From NCBI GenBank assembly GCA_003149735.1, contig QANA01000056.1, forward strand, positions 1-23,283: DNA of 23,283 nt. The letters run 5' to 3'. Every line of letters begins with the position of its first letter. Positions within the stretch are counted from its first letter, which is position 1. Below are positions 14,979 through 21,457 of this stretch, piece by piece. Origin of the DNA: Clostridiales bacterium. GTDB lineage: Bacteria; Bacillota_A; Clostridia; Christensenellales; Christensenellaceae. A model generated the notes under the pieces. It was not told where the DNA came from. It did no database searches and worked only from the letters and a program-made list of their open reading frames with translations. Both the position numbers and the translations under genes were made by a program.

Positions 14979-15138
14979 ATAGGATCGGAAAATGCACGGA
15001 AACCCGGTATTTGGGTATGCGACCAGTGCATTTTCCGCTGTTCCATAGAATTTGATTGAATATGGAACCTGGATTGCAGCAGATGCAATGTAGGAATATT
15101 TTCCGCATGGGAGAATACAGATTTCAGGTTCCGTTTTT
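14979..15138 (+). ncRNA. Candidate structured RNA (family not recognised)
   Basis: The 385 nt between bioY and the HPr gene have no convincing ORF but hold dense inverted repeats. Helix A: CGGAAAATGCAC (14986-14997) with GTGCATTTTCCG (15026-15037), 12 perfect pairs. Helix B: GTTCCATA (15040-15047) with TATGGAAC (15061-15068), 8 pairs. Helix C: GGAACCTG (15064-15071) with CAGGTTCC (15125-15132), 8 pairs, enclosing hairpins 15073-15089 (ATTGCA/TGCAAT) and 15097-15117, then G and TTTTT (15134-15138). B and C share 15064-15068 and exclude each other. ATTTTCCGC occurs at 15030-15038 and again at 15098-15106, so the 5' arm of helix A has two possible partners. Strand was chosen from the TATAAT upstream and the T-run downstream. 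It does not match 6S, SRP, tmRNA or T-box patterns that I know. Confidence 0.4.
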
Positions 15139-15142
15139 CAAA

Positions 15143-15418
15143 TCATCTCATTTCCGGTGCCAACTCACCAGTTGCAGCCAATTGCTCCAGGGCAGAAATT
15201 GCTTCCTGCTCATCTTTGCCATTGGCAACAACCGTTATTTTGCCGCCTTCCGGGATGCCGAGAGAGAGTATTCCCATAATGCTTTTGCCATTGATTTTTT
15301 TATTTTCGCATTCGATCAGGATCTGCGATTCAAAATGGCCTGCAACCTGAGTAAACATGGCAGCCCCTTTGGATTTCAATCCGGAAGGGATATGAATGGT
15401 GAGTTCCTTATATAACAT
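15143..15418 (-). CDS. crh: Crh-like HPr-family regulatory protein (no active-site His)
   Basis: A 91-residue HPr-fold protein. The Ser46 region is intact (NGKSIMGILSLGI, Ser at residue 46), as needed for phosphorylation by HPr kinase. The PTS active site is lost: where HPr has G-[IL]-H15-A-R-P, this protein reads GLKSKGA, with Lys at residue 15 and Gly at 18. It therefore should not accept phosphate from enzyme I. In B. subtilis the HPr paralogue Crh also lacks His15, keeps Ser46, acts with CcpA in catabolite repression and lies in the rapZ-glmR-whiA-crh cluster; the same neighbours are found here. AGGAGG lies 6 nt before the ATG. whiA is 27 nt upstream and hprK is in the same gene cluster. 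The exact partner (CcpA or another) is not shown. Confidence 0.88.
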   Translation of the reverse strand: MLYKELTIHIPSGLKSKGAAMFTQVAGHFESQILIECENKKINGKSIMGILSLGIPEGGKITVVANGKDEQEAISALEQLAATGELAPEMR

Positions 15419-15445
15419 GATGATCCTCCTATATATGTATGATGT

Positions 15446-16396
15446 TTATGATGGATCCGGGAGTGTAGCGCGAATCGCGTCTGCAATCTCCGCAATTTTT
15501 CTCAGACGATTGTTGATGCCTGAACGGCTGATGCCGTCGCTCATGGAAGCCAGCTCGCTGAGCGGTGCTTCCGGATAAGCAAGGCGCAAGTGCGCAGCCT
15601 CCTGCAAAGACGGCGACAGGCTATCCAAGCCCTGATATTGTGCAATTAATTGAATATTTCCAATTTGAGTCATCGCAGCACGCACGACCTTATCGATATT
15701 GGCATTTTCAAAATTGATTTGTCGGTTAACAGTATTGCGGATATCTTTCAGCATCCGGGCATTTTCCAACTCCAGCATGCAGCTATGTGCGCCAGTAATG
15801 GTTAAGACTTCACTGATGCTTTGAGCATCTTTCAAATAAGCGGAATAGCCGTTTTTGCGTTCCAAATATTTAGCATGCAGATTAAAATCCGCCAATACAG
15901 AAATTACCGCTTCTGCTGTCGATTGAGAGCCGGATATCAATTCCAGATGATAATTCTTCTGCGGATTGGAAATGATACCGCCACCCAGAAGGGCACCGCG
16001 CAGATAAGCTGCTTTACAGCAATTACGCTCCACTAGCTGTTGAAACAACTCGCTTCGCCAGTCTATGGTAAAGCGGAATCCCATGGGAATAGCTAAATCG
16101 TGCAGAAAACATGGGAAATCCGGAGGTTGTATTTTCAATTGATAGATCTCTTTTTGCAATTGGTTGCTGCTTTGAATCAGCTGGCACTCTGTCTGATATA
16201 GCTTTTTTACCAGAGAAAATACACGGGTAACAACACTTTTATGCTCTGTGGATATTTTGATATGCATACCGTCTGCCCCCAGAGAGAGCGCACCGCAGGC
16301 ATGAGCAATGCCGGCCAGTTCTGCGCGGGCACAATGCAAATGCCGGATACTTGACTGACAGAGATCTTCCTTTACACGAGAAGAAAAAGATTGCAT
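15446..16396 (-). CDS. whiA: DNA-binding protein WhiA
   Basis: A 316-residue protein with the WhiA layout: an N-terminal region (SFSSRVKEDLCQ), a LAGLIDADG-homing-endonuclease-like central fold (AAYLRGALLGGGIISNPQKNYHLEL) and a C-terminal helix-turn-helix (LRLAYPEAPLSELAS, ISRSGINNRLRKI). In Streptomyces WhiA drives sporulation septation; in Bacillus its homologue affects division and chromosome segregation. It starts 23 nt after rapZ with a GAGGAG site, and the Crh-like gene follows after 27 nt, so all three are probably one transcript. Confidence 0.96.
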   Translation of the reverse strand: MQSFSSRVKEDLCQSSIRHLHCARAELAGIAHACGALSLGADGMHIKISTEHKSVVTRVFSLVKKLYQTECQLIQSSNQLQKEIYQLKIQPPDFPCFLHDLAIPMGFRFTIDWRSELFQQLVERNCCKAAYLRGALLGGGIISNPQKNYHLELISGSQSTAEAVISVLADFNLHAKYLERKNGYSAYLKDAQSISEVLTITGAHSCMLELENARMLKDIRNTVNRQINFENANIDKVVRAAMTQIGNIQLIAQYQGLDSLSPSLQEAAHLRLAYPEAPLSELASMSDGISRSGINNRLRKIAEIADAIRATLPDPS

Positions 16397-16419
16397 ATAT
16401 TTACGCTCCTCTGCCGGGA

Positions 16420-17304
16420 TTAACCGGGAAACCTGCGGCGCACGGCTGCCTGCTCCAAATTAATATCTCGGTGCTCTACCGTAGCGCGGCAGTTTTCAGC
16501 CAATAATTTCTGATAAAGAGCTTCTGCCAAGGCGACGCTGCGATGCATACCGCCCGTGCAGCCGATGGCAATAGTCAATTGCTTTTTATCCTGCTGCAGG
16601 TAGTATGGAGCAAGGTGACAGACCATCTTGCATGCCTCTTCCAGGAAAAACTGTGCTTCCGGAAAGCTGAGAACATAATTGCGCACCTTTGGATCCATAC
16701 CGGTACTTGTCCGAAAATCATCGATATAAAACGGATTGGGCAGAAAACGCATATCAAATACCAGATCCGCGTCGATGGGGATGCCGCGTTTGTAGCCAAA
16801 GGAAATAACCGACATTAATAGCCGGAGGTCTGCCTGTTCCCGATAACGGCGATGCAATACTGCAGATAGCTGACGTACGGTATAAGTACTGGTATCCAGT
16901 ACGTAAGAGGCCATATCCTTGATACGCTGTAAACGTTCCCGCTCTGCAAAAATACCGGAAAGTACATTGCCGCTGCCGGAAAGCGGATGTTTGCGCCGGG
17001 TTTGCGTAAAACGGCTGACCAAAGCATTGTCCGAAGCGTCCAGAAAAATGATATCCAACTCCACATCCATCTGCTTCAATTCTTCAATGGCGTCATAAAT
17101 AGCTTCAAACATTGCTCCCATACGCATATCGGCAGCTAAAGCAATATTTTTGGGCGGATTGGGGCTGTCCATACAAATCTTTACAAATTGAGGGATCAAT
17201 GCCGGAGGAATATTATCTGCACACAGGAAATCAATATCTTCTAAGGTTTTGAGTGCAGAAGATTTTCCGGCACCGGAAATTCCGGTAATGATGGTTACTT
17301 TCAT
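16420..17304 (-). CDS. rapZ: RNase adapter / nucleotide-binding protein RapZ (YvcJ family)
   Basis: A 294-residue protein with an N-terminal P-loop (GISGAGKS, residues 8-15), CADNIPPALIPQF, DASDNALVSRFTQTRRKHPL in the N-terminal half, and a C-terminal domain with TIAIGCTGGMHRSV, which in E. coli RapZ senses glucosamine 6-phosphate and binds RNA. In E. coli it guides RNase E to GlmZ. In Firmicutes (YvcJ) the target is less clear and the protein hydrolyses nucleotides. AAAGGAA lies upstream of the ATG. It is followed directly by whiA; the usual glmR/yvcK gene between the two is absent. Confidence 0.96.
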   Translation of the reverse strand: MKVTIITGISGAGKSSALKTLEDIDFLCADNIPPALIPQFVKICMDSPNPPKNIALAADMRMGAMFEAIYDAIEELKQMDVELDIIFLDASDNALVSRFTQTRRKHPLSGSGNVLSGIFAERERLQRIKDMASYVLDTSTYTVRQLSAVLHRRYREQADLRLLMSVISFGYKRGIPIDADLVFDMRFLPNPFYIDDFRTSTGMDPKVRNYVLSFPEAQFFLEEACKMVCHLAPYYLQQDKKQLTIAIGCTGGMHRSVALAEALYQKLLAENCRATVEHRDINLEQAAVRRRFPG

Positions 17305-17376
17305 ATTGTAAATTCCTTTCTGCCATTTTGAGACTGCACCTCAGCCGGCTTTTGCAGATAGTGCCGGAGATGAAGC

Positions 17377-18273
17377 TCATGTACGGCCGATCAGTTGGAC
17401 TTCTGGTTCTAATAAAACGCCAAAGTTATGCAAAACACAATTCTGTATATGTGCAATTAATGCTCGAATATCATCGGTTGTAGCATTGCCGGTGTTAATG
17501 ATAAAACCGGCATGTTTTTCGGAAACCTGAGCTCCGCCGATGGAAAATCCTTTGAGCCCGCATTGTTCGATGAGGGTACCGGCATAATAACCTTCCGGGC
17601 GCTTGAAAGTGCTGCCCGCGCTGGGGTATTCCAGAGGTTGTTTGCAACGACGGGCTGCATTCAATTCTCGAACGCGCTGTTTGGCAGCATCAACATCTCC
17701 ATGCTCCAACAGGAAAGAAGCGGAAAGAATTGCAAATTCCCGTTCCATAAAAATGCTGTGCCGATATCCCATAGCCAATTCCGACGAGGAAAACTGTAAA
17801 ATATTACCTTGGGCATCCATAGCGCGCACGGATTGGACAAATTGCGAAAGCTCCCCGCCATAGGCTCCGGCATTCATATAAATTCCTCCGCCAACAGTAC
17901 CCGGAATACCGGAAGCGAATTCCAACCCCGTTAAACCTGCTTCTAATGCGGTTCCGCACAATGCGGAAAGTTTAGCGCCGGCCTGTGCCGTAATGCAACG
18001 ACCTTCGATGGTGATGCGTGAAAAATTTTTCCCCAATAGAATCACTGCGCCGGCAATACCGCGGTCGCTTACTAAAATATTGGAACAGTTGCCAAGAAGG
18101 AGAAATTCTCCTGAGAACAGCCCAAGGCAAAAGGCAAGCTGGTTTTCGTCGGAAGGGAAAACGATGAGGTCTGCCGGGCCGCCGGTGCGGAATGTAGTAT
18201 ATTCTGCCATTGGTGCATGTACTCGAAAGGCAATTCCATTTTTTGAAAGCAAATCAAGAAAATTCTGATCCAT
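17377..18273 (-). CDS. murB: UDP-N-acetylenolpyruvoylglucosamine reductase
   Basis: A 298-residue FAD enzyme that reduces UDP-GlcNAc-enolpyruvate to UDP-MurNAc in the cytoplasm. Motifs: YTTFRTGGPADLIV and LLGNCSNILVSD (FAD binding), SGIPGTVGGGIYMNAGAYGG, MGYRHSIF, and PSAGSTFKRPEG with the catalytic Ser, then GGAQVSEKHAGFIIN. The short form and the AGSTFKRP context fit the type II MurB of Gram-positive bacteria. The ATG at 18273 was chosen because AAAGGA lies 6 nt upstream; an in-frame ATG at 18291 has no site. rapZ follows after 72 nt. Confidence 0.97.
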   Translation of the reverse strand: MDQNFLDLLSKNGIAFRVHAPMAEYTTFRTGGPADLIVFPSDENQLAFCLGLFSGEFLLLGNCSNILVSDRGIAGAVILLGKNFSRITIEGRCITAQAGAKLSALCGTALEAGLTGLEFASGIPGTVGGGIYMNAGAYGGELSQFVQSVRAMDAQGNILQFSSSELAMGYRHSIFMEREFAILSASFLLEHGDVDAAKQRVRELNAARRCKQPLEYPSAGSTFKRPEGYYAGTLIEQCGLKGFSIGGAQVSEKHAGFIINTGNATTDDIRALIAHIQNCVLHNFGVLLEPEVQLIGRT

Positions 18274-18293
18274 GAAGTATCCTTTGAACATAA

Positions 18294-18309
18294 GCGGCAG
18301 TGATGCCGC
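18294..18309 (-). other. Stem-loop at the predicted 5' end of the murB mRNA
   Basis: GCGGCA (18294-18299) pairs perfectly with TGCCGC (18304-18309) around a 4-nt loop. If the promoter at 18316-18343 is real, the murB transcript begins with this hairpin, which could stabilise the 5' end. It could instead be a weak terminator for the gene upstream, but no T-run follows. Confidence 0.35.
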
Positions 18310-18315
18310 CTATCG

Positions 18316-18343
18316 TGTATACAGTTTATGATTTCAATTTCAA
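18316..18343 (-). promoter_or_regulatory. Putative murB promoter
   Basis: On the minus strand TTGAAA (18343-18338) is followed after 16 nt by TATACA (18321-18316). TTGAAATTGAAA is a tandem 6-bp repeat, so a second -35-like box exists at a spacing that is too short. The 111-nt gap between the upstream gene and murB makes a separate promoter plausible. Confidence 0.4.
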
Positions 18344-18384
18344 TTTTACACGAAACGGTACTTTTATTCAACAAAGAAAGCTGT

Positions 18385-19512
18385 TTATTTACCCAACTGT
18401 AATATTTCGCGGCATTGCGTGATATCGGAAAAGAGCAAATGATTATCTTGAGTGCCGGCAGCAGCCAGGGCGAAATGATTGGGAATACAGGCGGAATGGC
18501 TCATATGCGCATATTCCTGCAGATACAGAGGAGTATCTTCATAGATTTCTTCCTGTGAAGTGGTAGGAAGCATATAAAGAGAGGTCAGGCTTTTTTGAGC
18601 CGTATCGGAGAGAAGGGACGCGGCAAAGGCTTGGCACATTTGCTCTTTAGCAGTCTCCAAATTTGCACGGACGGCAATTAATTGGCAAAGATCCGTGTAG
18701 TCGGAAAAGGCATAAGTTTTGAGGGTGATCGCATTAGTCAGGTTTTGTGCATCTGCTTTTTTGGCTTCTGCAGCAGGGCAGAGAAGTAAGGTGCTTTGCT
18801 TCTCCCAAAAGTCACGTGAAGTTCGATAAAGATCCCGCTGCCAAAATTGAAGGTGCTCTGAAGAAAGGCTTCCGTCTCTGACAAATTGATAACTGAGCGG
18901 AGCATAGAAAGCTGCAGTACTGCCTAATGAGAACTCGGCAGAGGTGCTGTGCGCAAATGATTCGGTCAGTTCAGAGAGAGCATCGGCTGATAATTCACTG
19001 TCAAAAGGCAATGAAATATCATCATAGAAAAGAATATCCTGGTTACAGCAGAGGGTATAAAAATCGGCCATATAGGGATAAGCATATAAGGCGTTTTGAT
19101 AGCGCCCGATATTGCGGTAGGGTTGCAGCAGACAATGCTGATTGGGCAATTCGCTCAATTGAGAGGCACTGATATCAAACCCGAGTGGAAAGGAAATCAG
19201 GTCTGGGAATTCTCCTGCGGCAATGGCAGCTTCGGCTTCTTCCACAGTGAGTGCCTTTAACTGGATGAAAACGTAAGGATTGTTTTTTTCGAAAGCGCGG
19301 ATGCGGGATTTCAAATAGGAAACTCCCGTTTCTCCACCGGTTTTAAAAGAAACGACGTGCCAAAGAGTTAAATTGCCGGTATAGCTGTTTTGTCTCTTTT
19401 GTTCCCAAAGGGTATATGTGTTTTGATGAATGCCCTGCATAATGAGCGCCGGGGACAAAAAGAGCAGACCGGCCAGTGCAAGGCATAAAAAAAGAGTAAA
19501 AGCTTTTTTCAT
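18385..19512 (-). CDS. Orphan solute-binding-like protein with an N-terminal membrane anchor
   Basis: A 375-residue protein with an N-terminal hydrophobic segment after MKK (about residues 5-28). The rest resembles family 1 extracellular solute-binding proteins: NLTLWHVVSF (the usual first strand), a helix ending in FEKNNPYVFIQLKAL, then AIAAGEFPDLISFPLGF and a central ALYAYPYMADFYTLCCNQDILF. There is no lipobox: Cys10 lies inside the hydrophobic core without a small residue before it, so the protein is either anchored by an uncleaved helix or released by signal peptidase I. No ABC permease or ATPase gene is nearby. It sits between hprK (59 nt upstream) and murB (111 nt downstream) on the same strand. 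The ligand is unknown; a sensory or wall-precursor-related role is only a guess. Confidence 0.8.
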   Translation of the reverse strand: MKKAFTLFLCLALAGLLFLSPALIMQGIHQNTYTLWEQKRQNSYTGNLTLWHVVSFKTGGETGVSYLKSRIRAFEKNNPYVFIQLKALTVEEAEAAIAAGEFPDLISFPLGFDISASQLSELPNQHCLLQPYRNIGRYQNALYAYPYMADFYTLCCNQDILFYDDISLPFDSELSADALSELTESFAHSTSAEFSLGSTAAFYAPLSYQFVRDGSLSSEHLQFWQRDLYRTSRDFWEKQSTLLLCPAAEAKKADAQNLTNAITLKTYAFSDYTDLCQLIAVRANLETAKEQMCQAFAASLLSDTAQKSLTSLYMLPTTSQEEIYEDTPLYLQEYAHMSHSACIPNHFALAAAGTQDNHLLFSDITQCREILQLGK

Positions 19513-19571
19513 GAATTACCTCTGTTGCTTTTACTCTATTTATATGTGGGGAAAGCGGGCAGATATGATGC

Positions 19572-20486
19572 TCAACCGAGCAGGTTGAGCAAATCCTGAT
19601 CCAAAGATTCGGCAGGGTTATGCCCCAAAGATTTGAGGCGGAAGTTCATTGCTGCCACTTCAATGATGATAGCCAGGTTACGGCCGGGGCGCACGGGAAT
19701 GGTGATTTTCGGTACGTCAATGCCCAATAAAGTAGTATATTCTGTATTGACGCCCAGACGATCAATATCTTTTACATCGCCGGCTACCAAATGGATGCAC
19801 AGAGTGATGGTCTTGCTTTCCATAACGGCACCCATGCCATACAATACGGAAACATCGACCAGGCCGATCCCGCGGATTTCCATCAAGTGCCGTATAACAT
19901 CTGGCGAGCGGCCTATCAGGACGTTATCCGAAATCTTGCGTATTTCAACAACGTCATCAGCAATCATGCGATGGCCGCGCTTCAGCAGTTCCAGAGCAGT
20001 TTCGCTTTTGCCGATCCCGGATTCACCGGTGAGAAATACACCCACGCCATAGACGTCGATCAGGCCTCCGTGCCGGGCAATGGTTGGCGCAAGCTCGTTA
20101 TCCAGGAAAATGGAAACGAGGTTGGAAATCTTCATGGTATCCAAGGAAGAGAGGAATAAAGGAACGTCGTATTTGCGGGCTACTTCAATAATCTGCTCAT
20201 CCGGATACTGATCGCGGGAAATGATAACACAGGGAATCGGATAACTGAAATAAGTTTCCAGACGCTCCTGCCGAACAGCAGGATCCAGACTTTTCAGGTA
20301 TTCGATTTCGCCTTTGCCGAATAGTTGCACCCGATCCATGGAAAAATATTCGAAAAAACCACTCAATTGAAGCCCCGGTCGATTAAGGTCACTGGAATGG
20401 ATATTAAGTGTTTTTTGACCTCCCAAATAAATAGGAGTAAGCTGGAGACCTTCGATAAATTTTTTTACTTTGATGGTTTTTTTCAT
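19572..20486 (-). CDS. hprK: HPr kinase/phosphorylase
   Basis: A 304-residue bifunctional enzyme that phosphorylates and dephosphorylates Ser46 of HPr and Crh, controlling catabolite repression. The N-terminal domain (about 1-130) is followed by the catalytic domain: His139 in IARHGG, Walker A GESGIGKS at 154-161, Asp177-178 in MIADDVVEI, and the HprK signature LMEIRGIGLVDV (about 201-212). Length is normal. It starts 6 nt after the HAD gene, with only a weak ribosome binding site (GAGAAAG overlapping the end of that gene), so its translation may depend on coupling. A Crh-like candidate substrate is encoded four genes downstream. A perfect 8-bp stem at 19570-19590 overlaps the stop codon but has no T-run. 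Confidence 0.97.
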   Translation of the reverse strand: MKKTIKVKKFIEGLQLTPIYLGGQKTLNIHSSDLNRPGLQLSGFFEYFSMDRVQLFGKGEIEYLKSLDPAVRQERLETYFSYPIPCVIISRDQYPDEQIIEVARKYDVPLFLSSLDTMKISNLVSIFLDNELAPTIARHGGLIDVYGVGVFLTGESGIGKSETALELLKRGHRMIADDVVEIRKISDNVLIGRSPDVIRHLMEIRGIGLVDVSVLYGMGAVMESKTITLCIHLVAGDVKDIDRLGVNTEYTTLLGIDVPKITIPVRPGRNLAIIIEVAAMNFRLKSLGHNPAESLDQDLLNLLG

Positions 20487-20492
20487 AGGTAA

Positions 20493-21287
20493 TTACTTTC
20501 TCAGAATAAATTTTTCAATCACTTCGGTGACGCCTTCGTGATCGTTGTCTGCAGAGATATAATCTGCAATTTCCTTAATTTCATCTAATGCGTTGCCGAC
20601 TGCTACGCCCAGGCCTGCATATTCGATCATACTGGCGTCGATTTGGTTATCTCCGATGGCAATCAGCTCGCTCTGCTGCAGACCTAATTTTTCAGCCAAT
20701 ACCTTGAGCGCGACTCCTTTGTTTCCTTCAGGATTGTTAAGCTCCAGGAAAGTGGGGCGGGAGCGCCCGATGTTGAGCATGGGGAAACGTTCTGTCAGCA
20801 TCGGTTGAATCTCTTTCAAACGTTCGGGTGATTCAATAATCAGAATTTTGGGGGTCTCAATGTGTTCGCGTTCAAACAGGTGCGGATCCTCTACCGGATT
20901 GAGTCCACTGATCTCGTGGTATACATCGCTGGAAGGTGTATGCTTTTGGAAGATGTAATTACCATCTTCAAAGATTTGCACATACAGGCCTTCCTGCCGG
21001 CAAACTTCCAAAACCTGTTTTGCAATTTCGGGCTGGATATAGCAGGTGTGAATCAGGTTATAATCAGAATCAACTACCTGAGAGCCGCCTCCGCAGATGG
21101 CTGGAGAATGCAGCCCCAGATCCTTTGCCAGCACTTTGACATTTGCAGCCATACGTCCGGAAGCCAATACTACATAAGCACCGGCAGCCTCTGCTTCCTG
21201 CATGGCCTGCACAGAACGTTCGGTAATTTTTTTATCACTGGTAATGAGAGTGCCATCCATATCGATGGCGATCAGTTTATACTGCAT
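20493..21287 (-). CDS. Cof-type HAD-IIB family phosphatase
   Basis: A 264-residue HAD-superfamily hydrolase with a type IIB cap. Motif I is DMDGTL (nucleophile Asp9, general acid Asp11), motif II lies in VLASGR, motif III is the Lys of NKGVALKVLA, and motif IV is AIGDNQIDASMIEYAG. The family dephosphorylates sugar phosphates, pyridoxal phosphate or flavin nucleotides; the substrate cannot be told from the sequence. The ATG at 21287 begins MQYKLIAIDMDG, the normal N-terminus; an in-frame codon at 21359 would add 24 residues encoded by promoter DNA and is rejected. It is the first gene of the minus-strand cluster and abuts hprK. Confidence 0.93.
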   Translation of the reverse strand: MQYKLIAIDMDGTLITSDKKITERSVQAMQEAEAAGAYVVLASGRMAANVKVLAKDLGLHSPAICGGGSQVVDSDYNLIHTCYIQPEIAKQVLEVCRQEGLYVQIFEDGNYIFQKHTPSSDVYHEISGLNPVEDPHLFEREHIETPKILIIESPERLKEIQPMLTERFPMLNIGRSRPTFLELNNPEGNKGVALKVLAEKLGLQQSELIAIGDNQIDASMIEYAGLGVAVGNALDEIKEIADYISADNDHEGVTEVIEKFILRK

Positions 21288-21330
21288 AAAACACAACTCC
21301 ATTCTTTCTAATAATCTTTCATCTGCTTCT

Positions 21331-21359
21331 ATTATAGCGAAAGGAGGGCGTAAAGGCAA
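21331..21359 (-). promoter_or_regulatory. Promoter of the HAD-hprK cluster
   Basis: On the minus strand TTGCCT (21359-21354) is followed after exactly 17 nt by a perfect TATAAT (21336-21331), about 44 nt before the HAD start. It is the best promoter match for the minus-strand cluster. Confidence 0.7.
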
Positions 21360-21403
21360 AGAGTTTTCTGTTATTATAGGAACAATCCTGAGAAAAAATA
21401 TGG

Positions 21404-21409
21404 TATAAT
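21404..21409 (+). promoter_or_regulatory. dnaE promoter (extended -10)
   Basis: A perfect TATAAT at 21404-21409 preceded by TGG gives an extended -10 element (TGnTATAAT). No good -35 box is visible 17 nt upstream (AACAAT), which the extended -10 can offset. The predicted start near 21416 leaves a leader of about 40 nt before dnaE. It is divergent to the HAD-hprK promoter. Confidence 0.6.
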
Positions 21410-21457
21410 AAATTAATTTATCGAATGCATGAGAACAGATAACGAGGAGGAGCGCAT

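Noticed and set aside
14979..15138. T-box riboswitch, suggested by TGGAACC in a pairing region
   Set aside because: No stem I of the needed size, no full T-box sequence, and no downstream gene in the sense direction.
15056..15415. 119-codon + strand frame overlapping the Crh-like gene
   Set aside because: Most of it is antisense to a clear HPr-family gene, and the rest falls in the inverted-repeat region. No ribosome site or domain is seen.
17305..17376. Inverted repeat CCGGC/GCCGG between murB and rapZ as a terminator or riboswitch
   Set aside because: Only 5 pairs with a 13-nt loop and no T-run; it is too weak to call.
19570..19590. Stem-loop GCTCAACC/GGTTGAGC as terminator after hprK
   Set aside because: The 8-bp stem is perfect, but no T-run follows in the minus direction, so termination is not supported.
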